Source: DATJLY01 sp035532935 (GTDB lineage Bacteria > Pseudomonadota > Alphaproteobacteria > ATCC43930 > CGMCC-115725). Taken from it: 64,000 nt of DNA. Location: contig DATKQE010000031.1 in the NCBI GenBank assembly GCA_035532935.1, forward strand, positions 1-64,000, read 5' to 3'. The translations under genes and the position numbers were made by a program. The notes beneath the pieces were generated by a model. It was given only the letters and a program-made list of their open reading frames with translations. It had not been told where the DNA came from and searched no databases. Below are positions 50,520 through 58,781 of this stretch, in pieces (position 1 is the stretch's first letter; every line of letters begins with the position of its first letter).

Positions 50520-51568
50520 GTCGATGATCCCTTCTCGATCTTCTCGCTTATGCGGACCGCGATACTGCCATTCTTGCGGCCCATCTGGCCGATGAACATG
50601 TGCAAGTCGCCGCACACGAGCCGCACATCGGACTCCACCGTCGCGTTCAGCGGTATGCGCGTGCCGACGGACCAGTCGAGCACCTCGCGCAGCGACATCT
50701 CGACGGTGTCGAGGATCGCCTGGATCGGCACCGTGGTCTGCCACAACTGGCCGGCGAGATGCGCCTCCCAGATCGAATCGCGGCCGAATTTCTCGCCGAG
50801 AAAACCCTGGAGAAGGATCTCACGCACCGGCTCGAGCGTCGCATAAGGCAGCAGTACCTCGAGCCGGCCGCCGCGGTCCTCCATGTCGACGCGCAGCCGC
50901 GCGAGGACGGCGGCGTTGGCGGGACGGCCGATGGTGGCGAAGCGCGGATTGGTCTCGAGCCGGTCGAAGCGGAACGTCACCGGGCTGAGCGGATCGAAGG
51001 CGCCGGAAAGATCCGACAACACCACCGCCACCAGGCGCTCGACGAGATTGCGCTCGATGGTGGTATAGGGCCGGCCTTCGATGCGCATCGCCGCGGTGCC
51101 GCGCCTGCCGCCCAATAGCACGTCGACGATCGAATAGATGAGCGCGCTGTCGATGGTGAGCAGTCCGTAATTGTCCCATTCCTCGGCCTTGAACACGCTG
51201 AGCATGGCCGGCAGCGGAATCGAGTTGAGGTAATCGCCGAAGCGGATCGAGGTAATGTTGTCGATCGATACCTCGACATTGTCCGAGGTGAAGTTCCTGA
51301 GCGAGGTCGACATCATGCGCACGAGGCGGTCGAACACGACCTCGAGCATCGGTAGGCGCTCGTAGGAGACGAGCGCAGAATCGATGATGGCGCGGATACC
51401 CGAGCTATCCTTGCTTTCGCTGTCGCCCTCGCCAAAGCCGAGGAGACTGTCGATCTCGTTCTGATTGAGGATTTGCCCCGAGCCGGCGGCATCGCCGCCG
51501 TCGTCGAGCGCCGCCTCGCGATCGCCCGCGGCCGCCGCGTTGTCAGCTTCGGTCTTTGCTTCCGCCAT
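50516..51568 (-). CDS. fliM: Flagellar motor switch protein FliM
   Basis: This 350-residue C-ring protein has the N-terminal EIDSLLGF segment, which replaces or carries the CheY-P-binding motif, preceded by an acidic Ala-rich tail. The middle CheC-like domain follows (MMSTSLRNFTSDNVEVSIDNITSIRFGDYLNSIPLPAMLSVFKAEEWDNYGLLTIDSALIYSIVDVLLGGRRG), and a C-terminal SpoA domain (LRVDMEDRGGRLEVLLPYATLEPV; PLNATVESDVRLVCGDLHMF). No fliN is seen in the window. Confidence 0.95.
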   Translation of the reverse strand: MAEAKTEADNAAAAGDREAALDDGGDAAGSGQILNQNEIDSLLGFGEGDSESKDSSGIRAIIDSALVSYERLPMLEVVFDRLVRMMSTSLRNFTSDNVEVSIDNITSIRFGDYLNSIPLPAMLSVFKAEEWDNYGLLTIDSALIYSIVDVLLGGRRGTAAMRIEGRPYTTIERNLVERLVAVVLSDLSGAFDPLSPVTFRFDRLETNPRFATIGRPANAAVLARLRVDMEDRGGRLEVLLPYATLEPVREILLQGFLGEKFGRDSIWEAHLAGQLWQTTVPIQAILDTVEMSLREVLDWSVGTRIPLNATVESDVRLVCGDLHMFIGQMGRKNGSIAVRISEKIEKGSST

Positions 51569-51592
51569 TGCTCCGCCGCCTCGTGTGCCCGG

Positions 51593-52102
51593 TCACTGAA
51601 CCAGCATTTCTTTGAACAATACGTCGTCGACCTTGACCGGCGAGACCGCATTGATGCGCCTGAGCATCTCCTCGCGCAGGCGATAGATGCCGGCCGAGCC
51701 GCGCAGATCCTCCACCCTCAGCTCGCGCAGGAATATCTGGCAATTGTCAATGATGCGCGGCAGCACCGCCTGAATCTTCAGCGAGTCCTCCTGCTTCTCG
51801 ATCTGGAGGCTGACCGTGAGCTTGAGAAAGCTCGGCTTGCGTCCGCTCGAGTTGAGATTGACGAGGAAGTCGGGAAGATCGAAGAAGACGAGCGGCTTGG
51901 GCGGCGGCGGCGCCTTCTCCGCCTTGTGACCCAGGAGGCGTGGGATGGTACCATTGTAATAGAGATAGCCGCCGCACGCGAGCAGCAGGATCAGGAATCC
52001 GCCGACACCGATGAAGATCAGCTTCTTGCGATCGCGCTTGGTGCCTGTAGCCTCGCCTTCGGCAACGGCCTCGACCTCTTCGTCGGCGGTTTGTTCGGCC
52101 AT
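51593..52102 (-). CDS. fliL: Flagellar basal body-associated protein FliL
   Basis: This 169-residue protein has a single membrane helix (KLIFIGVGGFLILLLACGGYLYYN) and a periplasmic stomatin-like domain (LVFFDLPDFLVNLNSSGRKPSFLKLTVSLQIE, with a C-terminal REEMLRRINAVSPVKVDDVLFKEMLVQ). FliL supports the stators. The start at 52102 has AAGGCG upstream. It is the first gene of fliL-fliM-DUF6468-motE-TPR. Confidence 0.92.
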   Translation of the reverse strand: MAEQTADEEVEAVAEGEATGTKRDRKKLIFIGVGGFLILLLACGGYLYYNGTIPRLLGHKAEKAPPPPKPLVFFDLPDFLVNLNSSGRKPSFLKLTVSLQIEKQEDSLKIQAVLPRIIDNCQIFLRELRVEDLRGSAGIYRLREEMLRRINAVSPVKVDDVLFKEMLVQ

Positions 52103-52168
52103 GTGACGCCTTGCGTGAACCCGCCGCGCCATACCGCGGCGATGCCTCGCACAATAGAAGCGTCATCG

Positions 52169-52183
52169 TTAACAACACGTTGA
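52169..52183 (-). promoter_or_regulatory. CtrA-type box upstream of fliL, one mismatch
   Basis: Read toward fliL the site is TCAA-N7-TTAAC, one mismatch from TTAA-N7-TTAAC. It lies 67-81 bp before the fliL start. Caulobacter fliL is a CtrA-regulated class II operon, which makes the position meaningful. Confidence 0.5.
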
Positions 52184-52314
52184 AACCCGGATAGCTCCCC
52201 CTGCCACGGCACGCTGGGCAGGCGGCAGCAAGTGCTCGGCAATCTCTGCCTCCGGACGCGGCGCGCCAATCGAAACGGGCGCGGAAAACCGGTCGGTTTG
52301 CGGCGGGAAGCCGC

Positions 52315-52330
52315 TTGGCACAAACGATGC
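52315..52330 (+). promoter_or_regulatory. Sigma-54-type promoter of flgF
   Basis: TTGGCAC-N4/5-ATGC keeps the essential GG (52317-52318) and GC (52329-52330) exactly 10 bp apart; one mismatch from TGGCAC-N5-TTGC. Transcription would start near 52342, 32 bp before the flgF ATG. Rod and hook operons depend on sigma-54 in Caulobacter. Confidence 0.6.
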
Positions 52331-52373
52331 ATCGGCACGGCCAACACCGCTTTCATTCGCCGAAGAACCGCTC

Positions 52374-53090
52374 ATGGATACGTCTTCCTCCGTCGCCCTT
52401 TCCGGCCAGGTTGCCCGCCAGCGGCAGATGGATGTGCTGGCCAACAACATCGCCAATCTTTCGACCGTCGCCTTCAAGGGCGAGGAGATGGTGTTCGCCG
52501 AACTCGTCGCGGGCACCAACGGCCAGAAGGTCGCCTATGTCGAAGACGCGGGCACTGTCCGCGACTGGAGCCAGGGACCGCTGACGCAGACCGGAAATTC
52601 GCTCGATGTCGCCTTGCAGGGATCGGGTTTTCTCGAGGTCGAGACCCCGTCGGGCGTCCGCTACACGCGCGACGGCCGACTCAAGCTCGACGCCACCGGG
52701 CAGCTCGTCACGCTCGAGGGCGAGCCGGTGCTCGGCGACGCCCAGCGCCCGATCGCACTGCCCTCGGCCAGCGGTCCCATCACCATCGGCCAGGACGGCA
52801 CCGTCTCGACGCCGGCCGGTACGGTCGGCCATCTCACGGTCGTGGACTTCCCGGACCTTCAGAGCCTCGTGGCCAAGACGGACGGCCAGTACTCGACCGA
52901 CCAGACACCCGATCCGGCGCCTGATACCAAGGTCATGCAGGGCATGCTCGAAGAATCGAACGTCCAACCGGTGCTCGAGATCACGCGCCTCATGGCGGCG
53001 GCGCGCGCCGTCGGCATGGCCAAGACGTTCCAAGACGGCGAGTCCGAGCGGCACAAGAATGCCATCGACCGGCTCGCAAAAGTTGTTTAG
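52374..53090 (+). CDS. flgF: Flagellar proximal rod protein FlgF
   Basis: This 238-residue rod protein starts with VALSGQVARQRQMDVLANNIANLSTVAFKGEEMVF and has the D1 motif QGSGFLEVETPSGVRYTRDGRLKLD and a C-terminal NVQPVLEITRLMAAARAVGMAKTFQDGE. It is the first gene of flgF-flgG-flgA-flgH. It sits 14 bp before flgG. Confidence 0.94.
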   Translation: MDTSSSVALSGQVARQRQMDVLANNIANLSTVAFKGEEMVFAELVAGTNGQKVAYVEDAGTVRDWSQGPLTQTGNSLDVALQGSGFLEVETPSGVRYTRDGRLKLDATGQLVTLEGEPVLGDAQRPIALPSASGPITIGQDGTVSTPAGTVGHLTVVDFPDLQSLVAKTDGQYSTDQTPDPAPDTKVMQGMLEESNVQPVLEITRLMAAARAVGMAKTFQDGESERHKNAIDRLAKVV

Positions 53091-53104
53091 CGGGGATCAT
53101 CGCC

Positions 53105-53890
53105 ATGCGTTCGCTCAATATCGCCGCCACCGGGATGCTCGCACAGCAGCTCAATGTCGAGGTCATCTCCAACAACATCGCCAACCTGAACACCACCGGG
53201 TTCAAGCGCCAGCGCGCCGAGTTCCAGGACCTGCTCTACGACACCGAACGGCGGGTTGGTGTAACGTCGTCCGATACCGGCAACATCGTCCCGGTCGGTG
53301 TCCAGATCGGCTCGGGCGTCAAGGCCGCGGCAGTCTATAGTATGTGGGACCAGGGAAATCTGATCAGCACCAACAACTCGCTCGACCTCGCGATCCAGGG
53401 CCAGGGCCTGTTTCAGATTCAGATGCCCGACGGCACCACGGCCTATACCCGCGCCGGCTCGTTCCAACTCAGCCCGACCGGCGAGATCGTGACCGCGGAC
53501 GGCTATGTGGTCGAGCCCGGCATCACGCTGCCGACGAATACAACGGCCGTCACGGTCAACGCCAACGGCCAAGTGCTCGCCCAGATCGCCGGCCAGCAGA
53601 CGCCGCAGACGGTGGGTCAGGTCCAGCTCGCGAACTTTCCGAACCAGGCCGGGCTCCAAGCATTGGGCGGAAATCTGCTGAGCGAGACGCCGGCATCGGG
53701 TACGCCGGTGGTCGGCAATCCCGGCACGACCGCCTTTGGTACGATCCAGCAGGGCTACCTCGAGACCTCGAACGTCAACATCGTCACCGAGATCACCAAT
53801 CTCATCACGGCGCAGCGCGCCTACGAGATGAATTCGAAGGTCATTCAGACCTCGGACGACATGGAATCGACCCTAAGCCAGATTCGCTGA
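53105..53890 (+). CDS. flgG: Flagellar distal rod protein FlgG
   Basis: This 261-residue rod protein has the N-terminal IAATGMLAQQLNVEVISNNIANLNTTGFKRQRAEFQDLLY, the QGQGLFQIQMPDGTTAYTRAGSFQLSPTGEIVTADGY block and the C-terminal ETSNVNIVTEITNLITAQRAYEMNSKVIQTSDDM. Length equals the FlgG standard. Confidence 0.97.
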   Translation: MRSLNIAATGMLAQQLNVEVISNNIANLNTTGFKRQRAEFQDLLYDTERRVGVTSSDTGNIVPVGVQIGSGVKAAAVYSMWDQGNLISTNNSLDLAIQGQGLFQIQMPDGTTAYTRAGSFQLSPTGEIVTADGYVVEPGITLPTNTTAVTVNANGQVLAQIAGQQTPQTVGQVQLANFPNQAGLQALGGNLLSETPASGTPVVGNPGTTAFGTIQQGYLETSNVNIVTEITNLITAQRAYEMNSKVIQTSDDMESTLSQIR

Positions 53891-53896
53891 CGCATC

Positions 53897-54856
53897 ATGA
53901 CCCGCCTTATCGTCCTCGCTCTCGCTGCGGTTCTCGCAGTTTCCGTCGCGCACGCCGCGCCGATGCTGCGGCCGGCCGTGACGGTGTCGTCCCCCGTCAT
54001 CCGCATCGGCGACCTGTTCGACGGCGCGGGTGCCCATGCGCACGATCCCGTCGCCGCCGCGCCCGCTGCCGGAATGCGCATAACGTTCGGCGCCGACTGG
54101 CTCGCCGCGATGGCCCAGGCGCATCAGCTCGACTGGACGCCGAACTCGCCCTACGACCAGGTCACCGTCGTACGCGCGAGCCGTATCATCGACGCCAACA
54201 CGATTACGCAGCAATTGATGAGCGCTATCGCGCAAAGCCGGCCGGTCGACGGTGCCGAGCTTCGCCTCGACAATCCCGATCTGCACCTCGTCGTTCCCGC
54301 CGGCACCTCCGACGCGCTGGCGATCGACGGCCTCGTCGTCGAGCCGGGCAGCCTTCGGGTCTCGGCCGTCGTCTCGGCGCCGCCCGGCAATCCCGCCGCG
54401 ACGCGGCAGCGCGTCACCGGGCAACTCGTCTACCGCGTCGAAATACCGGTGCTCAGTCATCCGATGGGCCCAGGCGCGACCATCGCGGCTGATGATCTCG
54501 AGATGGTGAAGATGCGCCGCGACCGCATTCCGCAGGACACGGCAAGCGAGATGACGCAGCTCATTGGCCGCACGCCGCGTCGTCCGCTCCCCGCCGAACA
54601 GCCGATCCAGCTCGGCGACGTCGAACGCCCGGTGCTGGTGCACCGGGGTGATCTCGTCACCCTCGTGCTCGAAACGCCGAGCCTGCAGCTTACCGCGCAG
54701 GGCAAGGCGCTCGACGACGGCGCCCAAGACGCCCTGGTGCGGGTCGAGAACACGAAATCGAACCGCGTGATCGACGCGGCCGTCGCAGGACCGGGTCTCG
54801 TCGCGGTGAAGATGGCTGGCGCGGCAACACTACCGTCTTTGATCTCCTCCCGCTGA
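53897..54856 (+). CDS. flgA: Flagella basal body P-ring formation protein FlgA
   Basis: This 319-residue periplasmic chaperone for FlgI has a signal peptide (LIVLALAAVLAVSVAHAA) and a C-terminal SAF-like domain (VLSHPMGPGATIAADDLEMVKMRRDRI, RPLPAEQPIQLGDVERPVLVHRGDLVTLVLETPSLQLTAQGKALDDGAQDALVRVENTKSNRVIDAAVAGPG). It is longer than the E. coli protein (219), as usual in alphaproteobacteria. It starts 6 bp after flgG. Confidence 0.92.
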   Translation: MTRLIVLALAAVLAVSVAHAAPMLRPAVTVSSPVIRIGDLFDGAGAHAHDPVAAAPAAGMRITFGADWLAAMAQAHQLDWTPNSPYDQVTVVRASRIIDANTITQQLMSAIAQSRPVDGAELRLDNPDLHLVVPAGTSDALAIDGLVVEPGSLRVSAVVSAPPGNPAATRQRVTGQLVYRVEIPVLSHPMGPGATIAADDLEMVKMRRDRIPQDTASEMTQLIGRTPRRPLPAEQPIQLGDVERPVLVHRGDLVTLVLETPSLQLTAQGKALDDGAQDALVRVENTKSNRVIDAAVAGPGLVAVKMAGAATLPSLISSR

Positions 54857-54871
54857 ATTGCGAATCGTATC

Positions 54872-55636
54872 ATGGACCTTATCCACGGCAACGCCTCTTA
54901 CCGCCGGCTCAAGGCTGCCCTCGCGCTCGCGCTCGCGGCGACTTCGCTCGCCGGCTGTGATGCCATGACGCGGCTGTCGCAGATCGGCGCGACGCCGCCC
55001 CTCACCACGATCCAGAATCCCAAGACGCAGCCCGGCTACCAGCCCGTGTCGATGCCGATGCCGCAGCCGCTCGTCGCGCAACGGCGGCCGAACTCGCTGT
55101 GGCGCGCCGGCAGTCGCGCCTTCTTCAAGGATCAGCGCGCGAGCCAGGTGGGCGACATCCTCACCATCGACGTCAGCTTCGACGACAAGGCCGATTTCAG
55201 CAACGAGACGCAGACCCAGCGGACAACCGCCGAGCACGACGGCGTCTCCAGTTTGTTCGGCCTGTCGAACCTCATCAACCACCTGGGCCCCGCGACCAAC
55301 AACATCGCCAACATCAACGGCACCACCAACAACGACGGCAAGGCGGCGATAACGCGCGAGGAGCAGGTGACCCTCGAAGTCGCGGCGATGGTCATGCAGG
55401 TGCTTCCCAACGGCAACCTTGTCGTCCAGGGCCATCAGGAAATTCGCGTCAATAACGAGGTGCGCGACCTGCAGATCGGCGGCGTGCTGCGCCAGCAGGA
55501 CATCAGCGCCACCAATACCACGACCCTCGACAAGCTCGCCGAGGCGCGGGTTTCCTATGGTGGGCGCGGGCAGATGACGAACGATCAGCAGCCGCGATAT
55601 GGCGAGCAGTTGCTCGACATCGTGTCGCCGTTCTGA
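54872..55636 (+). CDS. flgH: Flagellar L-ring lipoprotein FlgH
   Basis: This 254-residue outer-membrane lipoprotein has a lipobox LAGC with Cys29. Conserved blocks are FFKDQRASQVGDILTIDVSFDDKADFSNETQT, VTLEVAAMVMQVLPNGNLVVQGHQEIRVNNEVRDLQIGGVLRQQDI and the C-terminal RYGEQLLDIVSPF. It ends 6 bp from the convergent dksA. Confidence 0.95.
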   Translation: MDLIHGNASYRRLKAALALALAATSLAGCDAMTRLSQIGATPPLTTIQNPKTQPGYQPVSMPMPQPLVAQRRPNSLWRAGSRAFFKDQRASQVGDILTIDVSFDDKADFSNETQTQRTTAEHDGVSSLFGLSNLINHLGPATNNIANINGTTNNDGKAAITREEQVTLEVAAMVMQVLPNGNLVVQGHQEIRVNNEVRDLQIGGVLRQQDISATNTTTLDKLAEARVSYGGRGQMTNDQQPRYGEQLLDIVSPF

Positions 55637-55642
55637 GGCGCC

Positions 55643-56059
55643 TCACTCGTCGCGGTGAGTGCGCTCCATGCGCTCGTGACGCTCCTGCGCCTCGAGGCTC
55701 AACGTCGCGATCGGCCGCGCCTCGAGCCGGCGCAGGCTGATCGGTTCGTCGGTCTCCTCGCAAAATCCGTAGCTGCCGTCCTCGATGCGCAACAGGGCGG
55801 CATCGATCTTGGAAATGAGCTTACGCTCGCGGTCGCGTGTGCGCAGCACGATACCGCGCTCGGTCTCGAGCGAGGCGCGGTCGGTGACGTCGGGCTCGGA
55901 GAGGCTTTCCTCCTTGAGTTGCAGCAGCGTGTCGGTGGATTCTGCCAGCAGCTCCATGCGCCAGTTCAGCAACTTCTGCCGAAAATACTCGAGCTGGAGC
56001 GGATTCATGAAGTCTTCGTCTTCGGACGGCCGATAGTCCGGCGGAAGCGTTGGCCGCAT
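55643..56059 (-). CDS. dksA: DksA/TraR-family RNA polymerase-binding protein with degenerate zinc finger
   Basis: This 138-residue protein binds the RNA polymerase secondary channel with ppGpp. The coiled coil carries the tip DVTDRASLETERG with the essential Asp residues. The globular end reads YGFCEETDEPISLRRLEARPIATLSLEAQ: only the first of the four zinc cysteines of E. coli DksA remains, and Thr, Ser and Ala-type residues replace the rest. This zinc-free form is known from alphaproteobacteria. It sits between flgH and fliX, as in related genomes. Confidence 0.9.
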   Translation of the reverse strand: MRPTLPPDYRPSEDEDFMNPLQLEYFRQKLLNWRMELLAESTDTLLQLKEESLSEPDVTDRASLETERGIVLRTRDRERKLISKIDAALLRIEDGSYGFCEETDEPISLRRLEARPIATLSLEAQERHERMERTHRDE

Positions 56060-56113
56060 TCAGCACTCCCAAAGTCCCGAACCGCGAGGGAGCCGCGAGT
56101 ATATGAATCGGCC

Positions 56114-56590
56114 TTAAGCTTCGCAAGCGCGCGGATCGGCCGCGCGCGCGACGTTCGAATGCAAGGCATCGCCGTCCAGCCGTTCGAGCTTGGCCAGCTC
56201 GACGGCCGCACGTAGTTCGATCTCGGCAAGAATCTCGGCGAGACGCGGATCGTCGACCAGCGGGGCATGATCGCGGGCAAGCTGGGCGAGTGCCGCGAGC
56301 TGGGCGCGCGGCAGCGCGCCCCCCAAGAGCGCCATGCGCAGCCCCTCGAGTGAATCGAGCAGTCTCTCGCCGCGCGCCAGCGCGCGGCGGCGACCGCCGA
56401 GCGCGTCCTCCACTTCCTGCAGCGACAACAGGCCGGCCACCCCCGCGACAGTCATCGGCGCCGGCGTCGCGGTCGTGCCGGCGGCGGCATCGCTGCCGAG
56501 GGCCATGCCGAAGCCGCGATCGGCGGCCACCCCGCGATCGTCGCGTCGCTGCGCCGCACCGCGCACCGACGGCCTCCATTCGATCTTCAT
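56114..56590 (-). CDS. fliX: Flagellar assembly regulator FliX
   Basis: This 158-residue alphaproteobacterial protein couples basal-body assembly to sigma-54-dependent transcription through FlbD in Caulobacter. Recognisable parts are the N-terminal MKIEW, VAGLLSLQEVEDALGGRRRALARGERLLDSLEGLRMALLGG and ALAQLARDHAPLVDDPRLAEILAEIELRAAVELAKLE. It is divergent from flgI, the same as in Caulobacter, and has a perfect CtrA-type box 26-40 bp upstream. Confidence 0.88.
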   Translation of the reverse strand: MKIEWRPSVRGAAQRRDDRGVAADRGFGMALGSDAAAGTTATPAPMTVAGVAGLLSLQEVEDALGGRRRALARGERLLDSLEGLRMALLGGALPRAQLAALAQLARDHAPLVDDPRLAEILAEIELRAAVELAKLERLDGDALHSNVARAADPRACEA

Positions 56591-56615
56591 GGCGGCGAGA
56601 ATTGCAGTCCCACAG

Positions 56616-56630
56616 TTAAGGACGCATTAA
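56616..56630 (-). promoter_or_regulatory. Perfect CtrA-type box at the fliX promoter
   Basis: TTAA at 56616-56619 and TTAA at 56627-56630 are separated by exactly 7 bp, matching the CtrA core consensus without mismatch. The fliX start is 26 bp away. In Caulobacter the fliX promoter is controlled by CtrA, so the arrangement is the expected one. Confidence 0.65.
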
Positions 56631-56722
56631 GTGAGGGCGGCAATTCTTGCCGCGCGGGCGGAACCGATTGCCGCTTGTGAGCGTGCCGTGTACCGCAAAG
56701 CGCGGCAAGGCGCGGTTTGCGG

Positions 56723-56740
56723 TTGGCACGGGATTGGCAT
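56723..56740 (+). promoter_or_regulatory. Sigma-54-type promoter of flgI
   Basis: TTGGCACGGGATTGGCAT has the invariant GG (56725-56726) and GC (56737-56738) 10 bp apart, with one mismatch from TGGCACG-N4-TTGCW. Transcription would begin near 56750, 30 bp before the flgI ATG at 56780. Confidence 0.7.
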
Positions 56741-56779
56741 GGGACGGATCGAGCCGCCGCCAACAAAGCGCAATCCGGT

Positions 56780-58024
56780 ATGCCGATTTCTTTCCGCTCC
56801 CTCGCTCATCGCATCGCCTGCGCGGTCCTCGCGCTCGTCCTGACGCTGTCCGGCGCCACATCCGCAGCAGCGATGTCGCGGATCAAGGACATCGTTGATT
56901 TCGAGGGAATCCGCGACAACCTCCTGGTCGGCTACGGTCTGGTGGTCGGGCTCAACGGCACCGGGGACTCGCTCAACGAAGCGATCTTCACGCGCGAGAG
57001 CCTCATCGGCATGCTCGAGCGCCTGGGCGTCAATGCGCGCGACAACGCCCTGCGCACCAACAACGTCGCTGCCGTGATGGTCACGGCGACGCTGCCGCCC
57101 TTCGCCCGGCAAGGCTCGCACATCGACGTCACCGTCTCAACCCTGGGAAATTCCAAGAGCCTGCTCGGCGGAACCCTGCTGGTGACGCCGCTGCTCGGAG
57201 CCGACGGCGAGGTCTATGCGGTGGCGCAAGGCACAGTCGCCACCGGTGGCATCAGCGCCAAGGGTCAAGGCAGCTCGGTGACCAAGGGCGTTCCCACGGC
57301 CGGTCGCGTCGCCTCGGGCGCCATCGTCGAACGCGAGGTCGGCTTCGAACTCGACAAGATGCACAGCATGAGCCTCATGCTGCGCAACCCCGATCTGACG
57401 ACCGCGCGCCGCATCGCCGACGTCATCGATGCCCATCTCCAGATGCCGGTCGCCCGCGCCATCGATCCCGCCACCGTCACGCTGACCGTGCCACCCAAGT
57501 TCAAAGGCGACGTGGTGTCGCTGCTGACCGACATCGAGCAGCTCCGCGTCGAGCCCGATGAGGTCGCGCGGGTCGTCATCGACGAGGCGAACGGCATCAT
57601 CGTCATGGGCGACAGCGTGCGCATCAGCACGGTTGCGATCGCGCAGGGCAATCTCACCGTGCGCATCACCGAGACGCCGCAAGTGTCGCAGCCCAATCCT
57701 TTCTCCGCCGCCGGCACCATCACGCCCGCCGTCAACAGCTCCACCACCGCCTCCGGCGGGACCCGGAATGAGCCACAAACGCCCGGGCGCGGCGGGGTGC
57801 AGTTCGCGCCATCGGGCGGCGCGCAGACGGTGGTCGTGCCGCGCACCAACATTCAGATCGACGAGCAGAAGGACCGACGCATGGCCGTGCTGCCCGCCGG
57901 CGTCAGCCTGCGGGAACTCGTCGACGGACTCAATGCGCTGGGCGTCGGGCCGCGCGACATGATCAACATCCTGCAGGCAATCAAGGCCGCGGGCGCGCTC
58001 CAGGCCGAAATCGAGGTGATGTGA
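56780..58024 (+). CDS. flgI: Flagellar P-ring protein FlgI
   Basis: This 414-residue periplasmic ring protein has a signal peptide (RIACAVLALVLTLSGATSAAA) and then RIKDIVDFEGIRDNLLVGYGLVVGLNGTGDS, LRTNNVAAVMVTATLPPFARQGSHIDVTVSTLGNSKSLLGGTLLVTPL and the C-terminal LRELVDGLNALGVGPRDMINILQAIKAAGALQAEIEVM. It is about 40 residues longer than the E. coli protein, because of a Ser/Thr/Gly/Pro-rich insertion between SQPNPF and GAQTVVVPRT. The start at 56780 is chosen for the signal peptide; upstream codons would read through the sigma-54 promoter. Confidence 0.95.
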   Translation: MPISFRSLAHRIACAVLALVLTLSGATSAAAMSRIKDIVDFEGIRDNLLVGYGLVVGLNGTGDSLNEAIFTRESLIGMLERLGVNARDNALRTNNVAAVMVTATLPPFARQGSHIDVTVSTLGNSKSLLGGTLLVTPLLGADGEVYAVAQGTVATGGISAKGQGSSVTKGVPTAGRVASGAIVEREVGFELDKMHSMSLMLRNPDLTTARRIADVIDAHLQMPVARAIDPATVTLTVPPKFKGDVVSLLTDIEQLRVEPDEVARVVIDEANGIIVMGDSVRISTVAIAQGNLTVRITETPQVSQPNPFSAAGTITPAVNSSTTASGGTRNEPQTPGRGGVQFAPSGGAQTVVVPRTNIQIDEQKDRRMAVLPAGVSLRELVDGLNALGVGPRDMINILQAIKAAGALQAEIEVM

Positions 58025-58317
58025 TGGGCATAGCCGATTCCCTTCCCGCGACCGCAGTCCCCGCCCCCGGCACGATCTCGAACGTCGCCGCCGCGCGCGC
58101 CGCAGCGAAGAAATTCACATCGTTCTTCCTGCAGCAGAGCTTCGAAAGCATGTTCAAGGGGCTTGGCAACGACAAGCTGTTCGGCGGCGGCGAGGGCGAG
58201 GCGATTTATCGCTCGCTGCTGCTGCAGGAATACAGCAAGGTCGCGGCCCAAAGCGGCGGCCTCGGCATTGCCGATGCGGTGCAGCGCGAGATCCTGCAGG
58301 CCCAGGAGACGAAATGA
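58024..58317 (+). CDS. flgJ: FlgJ-type rod-binding protein (no muramidase domain)
   Basis: This 97-residue protein is the rod-cap half of FlgJ: AARAAAKKFTSFFLQQSFESMFKGLGNDKLFGGGEGEAIYRSLLLQEYSKVAAQSGGLGIADAVQREIL. The peptidoglycan hydrolase half is absent, as usual in alphaproteobacteria. The ATG overlaps the flgI stop and its own stop overlaps the next ATG. Confidence 0.88.
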   Translation: MGIADSLPATAVPAPGTISNVAAARAAAKKFTSFFLQQSFESMFKGLGNDKLFGGGEGEAIYRSLLLQEYSKVAAQSGGLGIADAVQREILQAQETK

Positions 58318-58763
58318 CGATGCCGGCCCAAGAGCCCGCCGCACCGACCGGCGACGCACCGAATCTCGCGGCCATCGCCGGCGCGCTGGCCGATCTGCTC
58401 GAGCGCGAGACTGCGCTCGTCCGCAACATGCAGATCGCGAAGATCGCGCCGCTCCAGGCGGATAAGTCGCGCCTCACGCAGCTCTTCCAGAAGGCGCTGA
58501 AGCCACGCGACGACGCGCCTGCACCGACGGCGCTGTCGGGCCGCGCCAAGACGGAATGGCTCGCTGCCGGAACGCGGCTGGCCCGGGCGGCGATGGAGAA
58601 CGAGCAGGCGCTGCGCGTCGGCCGCGCCGCGACGGAGCATGTCGTCGCCGCCATCGTCGCGGCCGTGAAGCTGAGCCGCCGGCCACCGAACGGCTACGCG
58701 GCGCGGCACGCGCCCGTGCCCGCGCCGCGCGTCGCCGGCATCGCGATCGATCACCGGCTCTAG
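58314..58763 (+). CDS. FlgN-like flagellar export chaperone
   Basis: This 149-residue helical protein (ALADLLERETALVRNMQIAKIAPLQADKSRLTQLFQKAL) has the FlgN layout: a long amphipathic helix, a conserved E-x-x-x-L-x-x-x and an end with a Pro-rich tail. It is placed directly before flgK, whose product is a FlgN client. The assignment rests on context and helix pattern. Confidence 0.7.
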   Translation: MTMPAQEPAAPTGDAPNLAAIAGALADLLERETALVRNMQIAKIAPLQADKSRLTQLFQKALKPRDDAPAPTALSGRAKTEWLAAGTRLARAAMENEQALRVGRAATEHVVAAIVAAVKLSRRPPNGYAARHAPVPAPRVAGIAIDHRL

Positions 58764-58781
58764 ACCGAAGGGACGCCGCCG

